Shown here: piece after piece, positions 30,800-37,969 of the stretch
How positions within the stretch are numbered: the stretch's first letter is position 1
Layout: each line of letters begins with the position of its first letter
NCBI GenBank assembly: GCA_026389845.1
Contig: JAPLHB010000033.1
Coordinates: forward strand, 1 to 37,969
Direction: 5' to 3'
Source of the DNA: Chloroflexota bacterium
GTDB taxonomy: Bacteria > Chloroflexota > Anaerolineae > CG2-30-64-16
DNA: 37,969 bases
The notes under the pieces: model-generated
Database searches by the model: none
What the model was told of the DNA's origin: nothing
The model's input: the letters and a program-made list of their open reading frames with translations, nothing else
Made by a program: the position numbers and the translations under genes

Positions 30800-31270
30800 A
30801 TGATTCACATTAACATTCCCGGAGAGAGGATGCTTGAACTGACGCACCTGGTGCTCGACTTGAACGGCACCATCGCCCTCGATGGCGGAGTGCTATCGGG
30901 AGTGGTCGAGCGCCTGACCACGCTGGCGGGCGAACTGGAGATCTACCTGGTCACAGCCGATACGCGGGGCGGCGCGGCGGCGATCGCCGCCGCGCTGCCT
31001 GTACGGCTGTTAACGCTCGCACCTGGGGGTGAGGCGGAACAGAAGCGGGCGCTGGTGATGCAACTGGGAACACAGCACACCGTGGTGATTGGCAACGGCG
31101 CCAATGACGCCTGGATGCTGGCCGTGGCCGCGCTCGGAATTGCCGTGCTGGGGCCGGAGGGGCTGGCGACGATAGCGCTCCAGGCCGCCGAGGTGGTCGT
31201 GGCCCGGATCGAGGACGCCCTTGACCTGCTGCTGCACCCGCGACGGCTTGCCGCCACGCTGCGACGGTAA
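30800..31270 (+). CDS. Soluble P-type-ATPase-like HAD phosphatase
   Basis: A 156-residue HAD-fold protein of the COG4087 type, the isolated P-domain of P-type ATPases. The nucleophile motif LVLDLNGTIALDGG (DxNGT with the phospho-accepting Asp) is near residue 20, followed by YLVTADTRGG and VIGNGANDAWML (the GDGxND-type Asp/Asn motif, with GNG in place of GDG). The start at 30800 keeps the family's IxIPGxxxLEL beginning. Found in many ORP-type loci; substrate unknown. The frame upstream, open since the ATPase remnant, is not part of it. Confidence 0.85.
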   Translation: MIHINIPGERMLELTHLVLDLNGTIALDGGVLSGVVERLTTLAGELEIYLVTADTRGGAAAIAAALPVRLLTLAPGGEAEQKRALVMQLGTQHTVVIGNGANDAWMLAVAALGIAVLGPEGLATIALQAAEVVVARIEDALDLLLHPRRLAATLRR

Positions 31271-31328
31271 ACCTGAGAATGGGATAGACCTGGGGGGCTA
31301 GAGGCGCCTAAGGTCTTCAGGACAACCG

Positions 31329-32240
31329 ATGAAACAACTCGTGATCTTGAGCGGCAAAGGCGGCACGGGCAAGACCAGCGTCGCGGCCGCGTTCGCGCAC
31401 CTGGCTGCCGAGGGCGGGCCGCCGCTGCGCGCTGTGCTGGCCGACGCCGACGTGGACGCGGCCAACCTGGAGCTGGTGCTCAGCCCGCAACCGCTGGAGA
31501 CGCACGAGTTTATCGGCGGACCGGTGGCGGTGATTGACCCGGAACTGTGCCAGGGGTGCGGCCGCTGCTACGACGTCTGCAGATTTGACGCCGTGTTACC
31601 GCCAACGGACGGACGCGCGGCCTATGCCGTTGATCCCATTCCTTGCGAAGGCTGCGCGGCGTGCGTCTACCAGTGCCCGGAGGAGGCCATCCACATGGCC
31701 CCGCAACTGGCCGGCCACTGGTACCGGTCGGACAGCCGTTACGGGCCGCTATTTCACGCCGCGCTGCGGCCCGCGCAGGAGAACTCCGGCAAGCTGGTGA
31801 CGCTGGTCAAGCAGCAGGCGCGGCTGCTGGCGTTGGACGGCGGCTACGACGCAGTGCTCGTAGACGGGCCACCGGGCATCGGCTGCCCTGTCATCTCGGC
31901 CGCGTCGGGCGCTGACCTGGCCCTCATTGTCGCCGAGCCGACCGCGGCCGGCATCCACGACATGGAACGCGTGCTGGCGACGACGGCGCACTTTCGCGTG
32001 CCGGCGCTGGTCTGCATCAACAAGGCTGACATCTATCCCGCAGGCACGGTGCAGATCGAAGCCTACTGCCTTGCCAACGACATCCAGGTGGTCGGCCAGG
32101 TCCCCTTTGATCTGTCGGTGACCGAAGCGCTGGTGCATGGCGAGCCGGTCACCGCCTACCGGCCCGATTCGCAGGCCGGCCGCGCGCTGAACGCGATCTG
32201 GCAGCGCGTCGCGGCACGCTTGGCTGGCGGGTTGGGCTGA
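31329..32240 (+). CDS. MinD/CooC-type ATPase with inserted 2[4Fe-4S] ferredoxin domain, second intact copy
   Basis: A 303-residue relative of the ATPase at 23368-24276. Deviant Walker A LSGKGGTGKTS is at the N-terminus, and LADADVDAANLELVL follows. The ferredoxin insert has CQGCGRCYDVC (with RFDAVL instead of a proline after the last Cys) and CEGCAACVYQCP. VDGPPGIGCPV is the Walker B/switch region. It diverges enough from the first copy to be the usual second member of a COG1149 pair, as in orange-protein operons. Confidence 0.9.
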   Translation: MKQLVILSGKGGTGKTSVAAAFAHLAAEGGPPLRAVLADADVDAANLELVLSPQPLETHEFIGGPVAVIDPELCQGCGRCYDVCRFDAVLPPTDGRAAYAVDPIPCEGCAACVYQCPEEAIHMAPQLAGHWYRSDSRYGPLFHAALRPAQENSGKLVTLVKQQARLLALDGGYDAVLVDGPPGIGCPVISAASGADLALIVAEPTAAGIHDMERVLATTAHFRVPALVCINKADIYPAGTVQIEAYCLANDIQVVGQVPFDLSVTEALVHGEPVTAYRPDSQAGRALNAIWQRVAARLAGGLG

Positions 32241-32253
32241 TGCGGAGGACACG

Positions 32254-32604
32254 ATGAGCGATCCCGAACAACTGCGCGCCGCAATTTTACAGCGGCTGAC
32301 GCGGGTCATTGACCCAGAGACGGGCGTGGATATCGTCCGCATGCGCCTGATCGAAGACCTGACCGTGGACGAGCAGGGCCGCATCAGCTATACCTTCCGC
32401 CCTTCCTCGCCTTTGTGCCCGATCGCCGTGCCCCTGGCCATCGAGATCCGCCGCGCGGTGCGCACGGTGCCTGGCGTCACGAGCCAGGCGCTGCGGGTGG
32501 AGGGCTATATGCGCAGTGCTGAGCTCAACGCGCTGTTGCGGGAGCTCGAAGACGAACAAGACCGGGCCGCCGCGCACGACACAAGCACCGCATGGCAGCC
32601 CTAA
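32254..32604 (+). CDS. DUF59/MIP18-type iron-sulfur assembly protein
   Basis: A 116-residue stand-alone DUF59 protein with VIDPETGVDIVRMRLIEDL, SYTFRPSSPLCPIAVPLAI, and RTVPGVTSQALRVEGYM. The Cys in SPLCP fits the conserved TxxxCP position that supports cluster handling. Such proteins often partner Mrp or MinD ATPases. It is 13 nt after the MinD-type gene, with GGAGGACACG upstream. Confidence 0.85.
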   Translation: MSDPEQLRAAILQRLTRVIDPETGVDIVRMRLIEDLTVDEQGRISYTFRPSSPLCPIAVPLAIEIRRAVRTVPGVTSQALRVEGYMRSAELNALLRELEDEQDRAAAHDTSTAWQP

Positions 32605-32621
32605 TACGAGGAGGACGGAAC

Positions 32622-34394
32622 ATGCATCGTATCATCTGCACCGCCGCGCAGGGTCTCGCAGCCATCCTGCTGGTCACGCTTGTGGCCGCCTGCGGCGCGC
32701 CGCCGCGTGTCGCAGGGCCGGCCCCGACGCCGATCCCGACGTTGATCCCCGTGGCGAAGGCGACCGCCACCTCCGTGCCGCAGCCCGCGGCTGGCCGACA
32801 GGGGCAGGGCCGCGGCCCGACCCGCCGGCCAGCCGCCGACACGACCCTGGCCACCTTTACCACGGCTGACTTCTCCGGCGCGGGTCTCTGCGCGGCGTGC
32901 CACGTGGGGTTGAAGGATCAGGCCAGCGCGGATGTCTCCATGCCGACCGCCTGGCGTTCGACCATGATGGCGAATGCCGCCAGGGATCCAATCTGGCAGG
33001 CCAAGGTCAGCGCCGAGGTAGCGCGCTTTCCCGCGCTGCAAGGGGTCATCGAGAAGAAGTGTACCACCTGCCACATGCCGATGGCCGTGACGCAGGCCGT
33101 GACCGAAGGCCAGCCGGTGACCGCGCAAGGGGAGGGCTTCTTCAACGCGGCCAACCCGCTGCATCCGGCGGCGATTGACGGCGTGTCGTGTACCCTGTGC
33201 CACCAGATCCGCGGCGAAAACTTCGGGAAGGTGACGAGCTTCAGCGGCGGCTACACCGTGGACACCCGCACGAACCCGCCCGATCGGCCCATCTTCGGCC
33301 CCTACGAGCAGCCGGTGGCCCAGGTGATGCAGGCCAGCACCGGCTTCAACCCCGTCTACGGCACACACCTGGCTTCGGCCGAGGAATGCGCTACCTGCCA
33401 CAACCTCTACACGCCCTATGTGGACAGCCAGGGTAAGATCCTGGGCGAGTTCCCCGAGCAGACACCCTACACCGAATGGCAGAACAGCAGCTTCGGCGCC
33501 GCGGCCACCTCGTGCCAGAGCTGTCACATGCCGCAAGCCCAGGGCGGCGTGGTCATCTCGGTGGTGCCGGGCAACCTGGCCGCGCGCCAGCCGTTCTACC
33601 AGCACTTCTTCGTCGGCGGCAACGCGTTCATGCTGCAGATCCTGGCCGATTGGGGCGGCGAGCTGGAGGTCACCGCGGACAAGACGCATTTCGACACCAC
33701 CCAGGCGCGCGTGGCCGACCAGATCGGCAAGCGCTCGGCGAGCCTAACGCTAAAGAGCCTGGAGTTGAAAGACGGTACCCTCAGCGCAGGGCTTCAGGTG
33801 GCTCCGCTGACCGGCCACAAGTTCCCGGCCAGCTTTCCCTCGCGGCGCGCCTGGCTGCACGTCACGGTGGCCGACGCCGCGGGCAGGGTGCTCTTCGAGT
33901 CGGGCCAGCCGAACGCGGACGGCACGATCGCCGGCAACGCGGCCGACAGCGACGCGACCGCGTTCGAGCCGCACTACGACCGCATCACCCAGCCCGACCA
34001 GGTGCAGATCTACGAACCGATCATGGGTGACAACGAAGGGAAAGTCACCTACACGCTGCTGCGGGGCGCCAAGTACCTGAAGGACAACCGCCTGCTGCCA
34101 GCCGGCGCGGACAAAGCCAAACTCCCGGCTGACATCGCGGTCTACGGCGAGGCGCTGGGCGACGCCAACTTCGTGGGCGGTGGCGACCTGGTGACTTACC
34201 AGGTGGACGTGAAGGGCGCGGCCGGCCCGTTCACGTTCAGCGCGGAGTTGCTTTACGAACCGCTGTCGTATCAGTTCGTCCAGGATTTGCTCCGGGACAA
34301 GACGCCCTTGACCGAGCGGTTCGGCGGCTACTACGGTGAAACTGATAAGTCGCCCTTGCGGGTGGCAGCCATTGAGCCTGTTAAGACGAAGTGA
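32622..34394 (+). CDS. Pentaheme cytochrome c lipoprotein
   Basis: A 590-residue exported protein. A signal peptide with lipobox LVAAC (lipidated C24) and a Pro/Thr-rich linker precede five heme sites: CAACH (90-94), CTTCH (147-151), CTLCH (190-194), CATCH (256-260) and CQSCH (298-302). The C-terminal 250 residues carry no heme motif and have a beta-sandwich-like pattern with GHKFPASFPSRRAWLHVTV. The layout resembles multiheme proteins related to cytochrome c554 and is expected on the outer face of the membrane. RBS GAGGAGG. It may exchange electrons with the bc complex or an outside acceptor; the partner is unknown. Confidence 0.9.
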   Translation: MHRIICTAAQGLAAILLVTLVAACGAPPRVAGPAPTPIPTLIPVAKATATSVPQPAAGRQGQGRGPTRRPAADTTLATFTTADFSGAGLCAACHVGLKDQASADVSMPTAWRSTMMANAARDPIWQAKVSAEVARFPALQGVIEKKCTTCHMPMAVTQAVTEGQPVTAQGEGFFNAANPLHPAAIDGVSCTLCHQIRGENFGKVTSFSGGYTVDTRTNPPDRPIFGPYEQPVAQVMQASTGFNPVYGTHLASAEECATCHNLYTPYVDSQGKILGEFPEQTPYTEWQNSSFGAAATSCQSCHMPQAQGGVVISVVPGNLAARQPFYQHFFVGGNAFMLQILADWGGELEVTADKTHFDTTQARVADQIGKRSASLTLKSLELKDGTLSAGLQVAPLTGHKFPASFPSRRAWLHVTVADAAGRVLFESGQPNADGTIAGNAADSDATAFEPHYDRITQPDQVQIYEPIMGDNEGKVTYTLLRGAKYLKDNRLLPAGADKAKLPADIAVYGEALGDANFVGGGDLVTYQVDVKGAAGPFTFSAELLYEPLSYQFVQDLLRDKTPLTERFGGYYGETDKSPLRVAAIEPVKTK

Positions 34395-34427
34395 CGGTGC
34401 CCGACGGGGCGAGGAGTATCAGCCAAC

Positions 34428-34865
34428 GTGACGAAGATCGGTATCATCATCTGTAACCGCTACCACACCTGCGCGGGTGGCAAGTGCCTGCGGGCTTTGC
34501 GGAATCGGGAGGGCGCTTTTGCCCGCTACAAGGGCGAAGAGGTTGAGTTGGTGGGCTTTACCACTTGCGGCGGCTGCCCCGGCGGCAACGTCGAGTACGC
34601 GCCCGCCGAGATGAAACGGAACGGCGCCGAGGTCATCCACCTGGCGACGGGGCTGGTGGTCGGCTACCCGCCCTGTCCGCGCCTGGAAGCCTTTGGCGCA
34701 TTCATCCCGGCCAAGTACCAGTTGGAAGTGGTGATCGGCACGCACCCCATCCCACAGAACTACTATCTGACGCATCAATGCCTGGGCACCTGGCAGACGG
34801 CTAACTGGCAGGAACGCATCCAGCACGTTTTGACGGACGAACAAACGCGCCTGGCCTACGATTGA
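34428..34865 (+). CDS. CGGC-domain protein
   Basis: A 145-residue protein of the CGGC family (PF08821-type). It has IGIIICNRYHTCAGGKCLRAL at the start, the name-giving VGFTTCGGCPGGNVE at about residues 43-57, and later cysteines in YPPCPRLE and HQCLGTWQ. The Cys-rich sites suggest metal or persulfide binding, but function is unproved. It starts at GTG 34428 with GAGGAG upstream. It follows the cytochrome by 33 nt, inside the same block. Confidence 0.85.
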   Translation: MTKIGIIICNRYHTCAGGKCLRALRNREGAFARYKGEEVELVGFTTCGGCPGGNVEYAPAEMKRNGAEVIHLATGLVVGYPPCPRLEAFGAFIPAKYQLEVVIGTHPIPQNYYLTHQCLGTWQTANWQERIQHVLTDEQTRLAYD

Positions 34866-34882
34866 GAAGGGTGTATCGGTTC

Positions 34883-35362
34883 ATGGACAAGCAGCAGGGT
34901 AGTCTCCATGCGGAGACCATCAACCACGAGACAGCCGGTGAGGAGACCTGGGTGGGCGGCGATGCTTCCCTTAACATCATCGAGCTGCAGCCGATAAGCT
35001 TCTCGGCCAAGGCCATCCAGCACGGCCGCCATCCCACGAACGCGGGACGCATGGAGCACCCCGACGCCTACGCTAGCCGGGTCGGCTGGTGCGGCGAGGT
35101 GATGGAGATGTACCTGCGCCTGGACGGCAATCGGATCGTCGCGGCCTCTTTCTGGGCGGACGGCTGTCTTTCCACCATGGCGTGCGGCGACATGCTCACG
35201 ACGATGGCGCGGGGTATGGTGCTGGAAGATGCCATGGCGATCACGCCGCAGACGCTGATCGCGGCGCTGGACGGTCTCCCGTACAAAAGCCATCACTGCG
35301 CAGAACTGTCGGTGGAGACGCTGCGGGAGGCCATTGCCACAGGCTGGGCGAATAGGAGGTAA
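34883..35362 (+). CDS. IscU/NifU-N-like scaffold-fold protein
   Basis: A 159-residue protein with the IscU-type pattern in its second half: RVGWCGEVMEMYL (first Cys), ASFWADGCLSTMACGDML (second Cys, where IscU has GCGAAIASSS) and SHHCAELSVETLREAI (third Cys, matching the KxHC motif). All three scaffold cysteines are kept. The N-terminal 50 residues are not IscU-like. The start at ATG 34883 is preferred over a TTG at 34862. Probable role is cluster assembly for the many Fe-S proteins here. Confidence 0.8.
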   Translation: MDKQQGSLHAETINHETAGEETWVGGDASLNIIELQPISFSAKAIQHGRHPTNAGRMEHPDAYASRVGWCGEVMEMYLRLDGNRIVAASFWADGCLSTMACGDMLTTMARGMVLEDAMAITPQTLIAALDGLPYKSHHCAELSVETLREAIATGWANRR

Positions 35363-35367
35363 GGACA

Positions 35368-35625
35368 ATGCCCGGGTGCGATGGAGCAGGCCCCCGCGGC
35401 GAGAGGATGTTCACGGGCCGCGATCTTCTCGGCTGCGGCATGTGCGGCCCTGTAGGACAAAAGTCAAACGTTGGGTATAATATCACAAGTGAGACCGCCG
35501 AGGCCGCTGGCCGTTCCGTTGCATCTGCCCAGCAAACGGCTTTCGCGACGTCAGGCCGCCGTCTGTCGAAGCGCAGCGCTGGCAACAAATACCGAAGTTA
35601 CAGGAGGTTACCATGCCGGAACTGA
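35368..35625 (+). CDS. Short DUF5320-like ORF ahead of the selenoprotein gene
   Basis: A strong AGGAGGTAAGGAC site precedes an 85-codon ORF whose first 30 residues ([27 protein letters not shown]) resemble a DUF5320 N-terminus. The remainder looks random and contains the TATAAT at 35476. It runs into the start of the next gene by 13 nt. It is either a degenerate DUF5320 copy or a leader-type ORF; only the N-terminal part is credible. Confidence 0.4.
   Translation: MPGCDGAGPRGERMFTGRDLLGCGMCGPVGQKSNVGYNITSETAEAAGRSVASAQQTAFATSGRRLSKRSAGNKYRSYRRLPCRN
35476..35481 (+). promoter_or_regulatory. Possible -10 box for the selenoprotein gene
   Basis: A perfect TATAAT in a locally AT-rich patch, 132 nt before the peroxiredoxin start. 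No convincing -35 box is 17 nt upstream, so this is tentative. Confidence 0.3.
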
Positions 35626-36308
35626 AAGAGGGTTGCGTCAAACCCACCCGCGGGCCGATTCTGCCCGTACCGCCGCCCCTTCTCGCGGGGGCACCACCAC
35701 AGGAGGCTATCAAAATGCTCGCACGTGTCGGCAAAGAGGCCATTGACTTCGAGGCTACAGCGTTCGTCGAGGGCGTGGGCTTCCAGCCCGTCAAGCTCTC
35801 GGACTACAAGGGCAAATGGATCGTCCTTTGCTTCTATCCGGGCGACTTCACCTTCGTCTGACCGACGGAACTGGCGGCGGTCGCCGCCATGTACGACGAA
35901 TTCAAGGCGCTGGACGTGGTCGTGCTCTCCATGAGCACCGACAGCCGGTTCATTCATAAGATGTGGCAGGAACACGAGCTGGCCAAGATGGTGCAGGGCG
36001 GGGTGCCCTTCCCGATGCTGTCTGACGGCGGGGGCAAGATCGGCACAGTCTATGGCGTGTACGACGAGGCCGCCGGCGTGGACATCCGCGGCCGCTTCAT
36101 CATTGACCCCGATTTCGTGATCCGGGCCATGGAAGTGTTGACGCCGGAGGTCGGCCGGAACCCCAAGGAGCTGCTGCGGCAGGTGAAGGCGTTCCAGCAC
36201 GTGCGCGCCACCGGCGAGGTGACGCCGTCGGGTTGGGAGCCGGGGCAAGTGACCCTCAAGCCCGGCCCGGCGCTGGTGGGCCGGGTCTGGGAAGTCTGGA
36301 AACCCTAA
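35613..36308 (+). CDS. Peroxiredoxin with selenocysteine at the peroxidatic position (UGA read as Sec)
   Basis: A 231-residue AhpC/Prx1-type peroxiredoxin, which reduces H2O2 and organic peroxides. The reading frame is continuous apart from TGA at 35859-35861, at residue 83, exactly where the peroxidatic Cys of the family motif PxxxTxxC belongs (PGDFTFV, Sec, PTELAAV). Thereafter [19 protein letters not shown] and [18 protein letters not shown] give the conserved Arg. The C-terminal region where AhpC has VCPANW reads VTPSGW, so the classical resolving cysteine is replaced by Thr. A hairpin with a GGTC loop follows TGA. A strong AGGAGG site precedes the ATG. The N-terminal 45 residues are Pro-rich and atypical. 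Sec insertion needs selA, selB, selC and selD, which are not in the window. Confidence 0.85.
35872..35889 (+). promoter_or_regulatory. SECIS-like hairpin downstream of the UGA codon
   Basis: TGGCGGC (35872-35878) pairs perfectly with GCCGCCA (35883-35889) around the loop GGTC. The loop begins 17 nt after the TGA and starts with G, as in bacterial SECIS elements; the E. coli fdhF element also has GGUC in its apical loop. The position is inside the coding region, as usual in bacteria. Confidence 0.75.
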
Positions 36309-36336
36309 ACGAATTGGACGGCGGCGGTCATCTGCG

Positions 36337-36372
36337 ACGGGCGCCGATGTCGTCTTTGACATCGGCGCCCGT
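36337..36372. terminator. Strong stem-loop after the peroxiredoxin gene
   Basis: Perfect 15-bp arms (ACGGGCGCCGATGTC at 36337-36351 and complement at 36358-36372) with a 6-nt loop GTCTTT. No T-run follows, so it is either a non-canonical terminator or an RNA-stabilising hairpin between the peroxiredoxin and MBL genes. The MBL ribosome site begins a few bases later. Confidence 0.6.
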
Positions 36373-36392
36373 TACATTGGAGAGTGTTGAGC

Positions 36393-37229
36393 ATGAAACT
36401 GACTTGCCTGGTTGACAACGCAGTCCAGCCTACCTCGCGCCTTTGGGGCGAGCACGGCCTGGCCTATCTGGTCGAGACACCGGCCGGACGTCTGCTGTTT
36501 GACACCGGCCAGAGCGGGACCGTGTTGCTGCACAATCTGGAACTGCTCGGTATTGACCCGGCCACGATTGACGCCCTGGCTATCAGCCACGCGCACTACG
36601 ACCATACAGGCGGCCTGCCGGCTTTGTTGGGCCGGCTCCGCCCCGGCATCCCGCTCTTCGCCAACACCGACCTGTTCCGCGAGCGGTTCAGTCAGCGGGA
36701 GGGGCCGCCGAAGTCCATCGGCCTCCCGTTGAGCAGGGAGATGTTGGCCGCCCAGTTGACGTTGAAGTTGAGCGCCGCGCCCCAAAAGATCCTGCCCGGC
36801 GTCTGGACGACCGGCGAGATCACCGAACAGCGGGAGTTCCAGGGCGGCAGCCAGGGACTTCTGGCCCGAGGGGGGGAGGGCGATGGGTTGATCGCGGACA
36901 CCTATCGCGATGACATGGCGCTGGTCCTGCTGGCCGGCGACCGCCTGGCGCTGCTCTGCGGCTGCTGCCATGCCGGTCTGCTCAACACCCTGGCGCACGT
37001 GGCGCGCATCTTCCCGCAGCCGGTCGCGCTGATCGCCGGCGGGCTCCACCTGGCGGGTGTGGCAGAGGGTGACCTGCGGTGTGCCAGCGCCAGGTTGGCG
37101 GGCATGCCGGCGTTGCAACGCGTCTATCCCAGCCACTGCACCGGCGCAGCGGCCTTCCTGGCCCTGGCGCAGACATTGGGGGCTGCTGTTGTGCGTTCCG
37201 GTCCGGCCGGAACGGTGATCGAGCTGTAG
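36393..37229 (+). CDS. MBL-fold metallo-hydrolase (COG1237-type)
   Basis: A 278-residue metallo-beta-lactamase-fold enzyme. The metal-binding motif ISHAHYDHTGGLPALL (HxHxDH) is near residues 66-81, preceded by LLFDTGQSGTVLLHNLELLG, typical of the COG1237 (dihydropterin-ribofuranosylaminobenzene phosphate synthase-like) group. Later ligands are in LLCGCCHAGLLNTL and IAGGLHLAG. It starts at ATG 36393 with GGAGAG upstream, after the hairpin at 36337-36372. Members of this group are frequent companions of Mrp/NifX clusters in anaerobes; substrate unknown. Confidence 0.85.
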   Translation: MKLTCLVDNAVQPTSRLWGEHGLAYLVETPAGRLLFDTGQSGTVLLHNLELLGIDPATIDALAISHAHYDHTGGLPALLGRLRPGIPLFANTDLFRERFSQREGPPKSIGLPLSREMLAAQLTLKLSAAPQKILPGVWTTGEITEQREFQGGSQGLLARGGEGDGLIADTYRDDMALVLLAGDRLALLCGCCHAGLLNTLAHVARIFPQPVALIAGGLHLAGVAEGDLRCASARLAGMPALQRVYPSHCTGAAAFLALAQTLGAAVVRSGPAGTVIEL

Positions 37230-37257
37230 AGAGCACGTTGAGACCGAGGCATTCCAT

Positions 37258-37344
37258 ATGAGCATCAGCAAACGGTTGGACGAAGCGCGTCGGGCCGCTG
37301 CAAAAGGCGACCATGCCGCAACCGCACATGGCTTCACATGGTAA
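37258..37344 (+). other. 28-codon ORF, doubtful
   Basis: ATG to TAA with a charged helical N-terminus (MSISKRLDEARRAAAKGDHA) lies in the 211-nt gene-poor gap between the MBL gene and the next small ORF. There is no clear ribosome site. It may be the remnant of a gene truncated by insertion; I see nothing else in this gap. Confidence 0.2.
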
Positions 37345-37440
37345 CCTCCGCCCCATGTGCGATCATAACAGCCATCCCCGGCGAATATAGATGATTCTTC
37401 GACGGGTTGTTATCAGAACTGAGGGGCGCAAGAGAAGATA

Positions 37441-37581
37441 ATGGCACGAAAATCGTACGCAACCAGGCGCGACAAGCGGCAAACCAGCGGCAGTCGCTCC
37501 ATGTTCTTGGCGATCGGGCTTTTGGCGGCATTGGTGATCTTGATCGGCGTTCTACTATTGGTGAGGGACCAATGTCATTAA
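37441..37581 (+). CDS. Small single-pass membrane protein of unknown function
   Basis: A 46-residue ORF with a basic Arg/Lys-rich N-terminus (KSYATRRDKRQ) and one long hydrophobic helix (MFLAIGLLAALVILIGVLLL), then a short polar end. AGAAGA is upstream of the ATG. The composition is consistent with a real small membrane protein, but there is no recognisable family. It lies immediately before a transposase gene. Confidence 0.45.
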   Translation: MARKSYATRRDKRQTSGSRSMFLAIGLLAALVILIGVLLLVRDQCH

Positions 37582-37646
37582 GTTAGCGTTGGGCTGAGAG
37601 CGGCTGGCTGTGGTATGCTACCTGCAACCCAATCAGGAGGCGCAAC

Positions 37647-37969
37647 ATGCCCGAAAACACCGCAGTTCTTTATACCGGCTTACTCACGGCCTTACGCCAG
37701 CGTTTGACTGACCGCGATTTTCTGGAACGTCATCGGCGGTCGGACAAGGATTTCATCCGCCAGCGCTGTTTGCCTTTCGTGGTCGTGATCTTCTTTTTGC
37801 TCAACTTGGTCAAACGTGCCCTGCAGGACGAACTGGACGCGTTCTTCAACCTGGAACGCGGGGCCGCCGTGGCCGCCCAGGTGGTGACGAAAAGCGCCTT
37901 CTGCCAGGCGCGGCTGAAACTGAAAGCGGAAGCGTTTGTCGAGTTACAGCAAGTGCAGGTCGCCTACTT
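37647..37969 (+). mobile_element. Transposase gene (IS4/DDE-type), cut by the window edge
   Basis: 107 codons of an open frame with an AGGAGG ribosome site. The sequence RRSDKDFIRQRCLPFVVVIF and NLVKRALQDELDAFFN, then VVTKSAFCQARLKL, matches the N-terminal region of IS4-group transposases. The DDE catalytic part lies beyond the edge. No terminal inverted repeat could be identified. Confidence 0.75.

Noticed and set aside
35613..36308. Reading the peroxiredoxin as a nonsense pseudogene
   Set aside because: The only interruption is TGA precisely at the peroxidatic position, the frame is otherwise intact, and a SECIS-like hairpin with a G-starting loop follows at the right distance.

Overview
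The window is GC-rich, gene-dense DNA from an anaerobic or facultative bacterium. No rRNA, tRNA or other phylogenetic marker is present. I favour a member of the Chloroflexota: there is a single-gene (b6 plus subunit IV) cytochrome b with a Rieske protein, several lipoprotein cytochromes c, paired excisionase-HTH/PocR regulators, and intergenic family repeats of the kind common in Anaerolineae-type genomes. This assignment is inference. There are two opposed gene blocks, separated by a regulatory hub at about 17.0-19.9 kb.

Left block, read on the minus strand (18.4 kb down to 1.1 kb). A diheme cytochrome lipoprotein and an XRE-cupin regulator are followed by a secreted ferritin-like (DUF2202) protein and a repeat-rich exported protein. 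A quinol:cytochrome c oxidoreductase follows (cytochrome b, Rieske, triheme cytochrome c), then a PocR-type regulator. Next comes an unusual mixed operon: TusA, a DsrE2-like protein, DsrE, a GcvH-like lipoate-binding protein, then an Isp-type membrane-bound [NiFe] hydrogenase (small subunit, Isp1, Isp2, a small STAS-like protein, large subunit), its maturation protease, a lipoate-protein ligase, another DsrE and a broken NifX-like gene. The far left end carries a 5'-truncated ACR3 arsenite-permease remnant and a strong terminator.

Regulatory hub. Two PocR-type regulators and an XRE-cupin regulator (plus a broken copy of the latter) surround promoters with near-consensus TTGACA boxes. Two of these promoter regions contain the same inverted repeat with a 9-nt AT-rich centre. 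At 18.5 kb this repeat provides the -35 boxes of two divergent promoters.

Right block, plus strand (19.9 to 36.3 kb). A PadR regulator and a 2[4Fe-4S] ferredoxin lead a set resembling the 'orange protein' (ORP) loci of anaerobes: NifX/NifB-like proteins, Mrp, a MinD-type ATPase with a ferredoxin insert, DUF5320 and a zinc-ribbon protein. Then come TusA, an MvhD-like protein without its cluster cysteines, and a complete QmoABC-like set (two HdrA-type flavoproteins and an HdrC-HdrE-type membrane subunit) with a small winged-helix gene wedged between QmoB and QmoC. Next are DsrE, a decayed MinD copy, a soluble P-type-ATPase-like HAD protein, a second intact MinD/ferredoxin ATPase, a DUF59 protein, a pentaheme cytochrome lipoprotein, a CGGC protein, an IscU-like scaffold and a DUF5320-like ORF. 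The block ends with a peroxiredoxin whose peroxidatic cysteine codon is UGA followed by a SECIS-like hairpin, and an MBL-fold enzyme. The right edge enters a transposase gene.

Taken together, I read the window as a redox island. It joins H2 oxidation (Isp hydrogenase), quinone-linked Hdr/Qmo electron transfer and exported cytochromes to a persulfide/lipoate sulfur-carrier set (two TusA, four DsrE-type proteins, a lipoate-binding protein and its ligase). No dsrAB, aprAB, sat or HdrB-containing sHdr core is present here. The novel part is the physical interleaving of the sulfur carriers with the hydrogenase and Qmo genes; that they form one pathway is inference.
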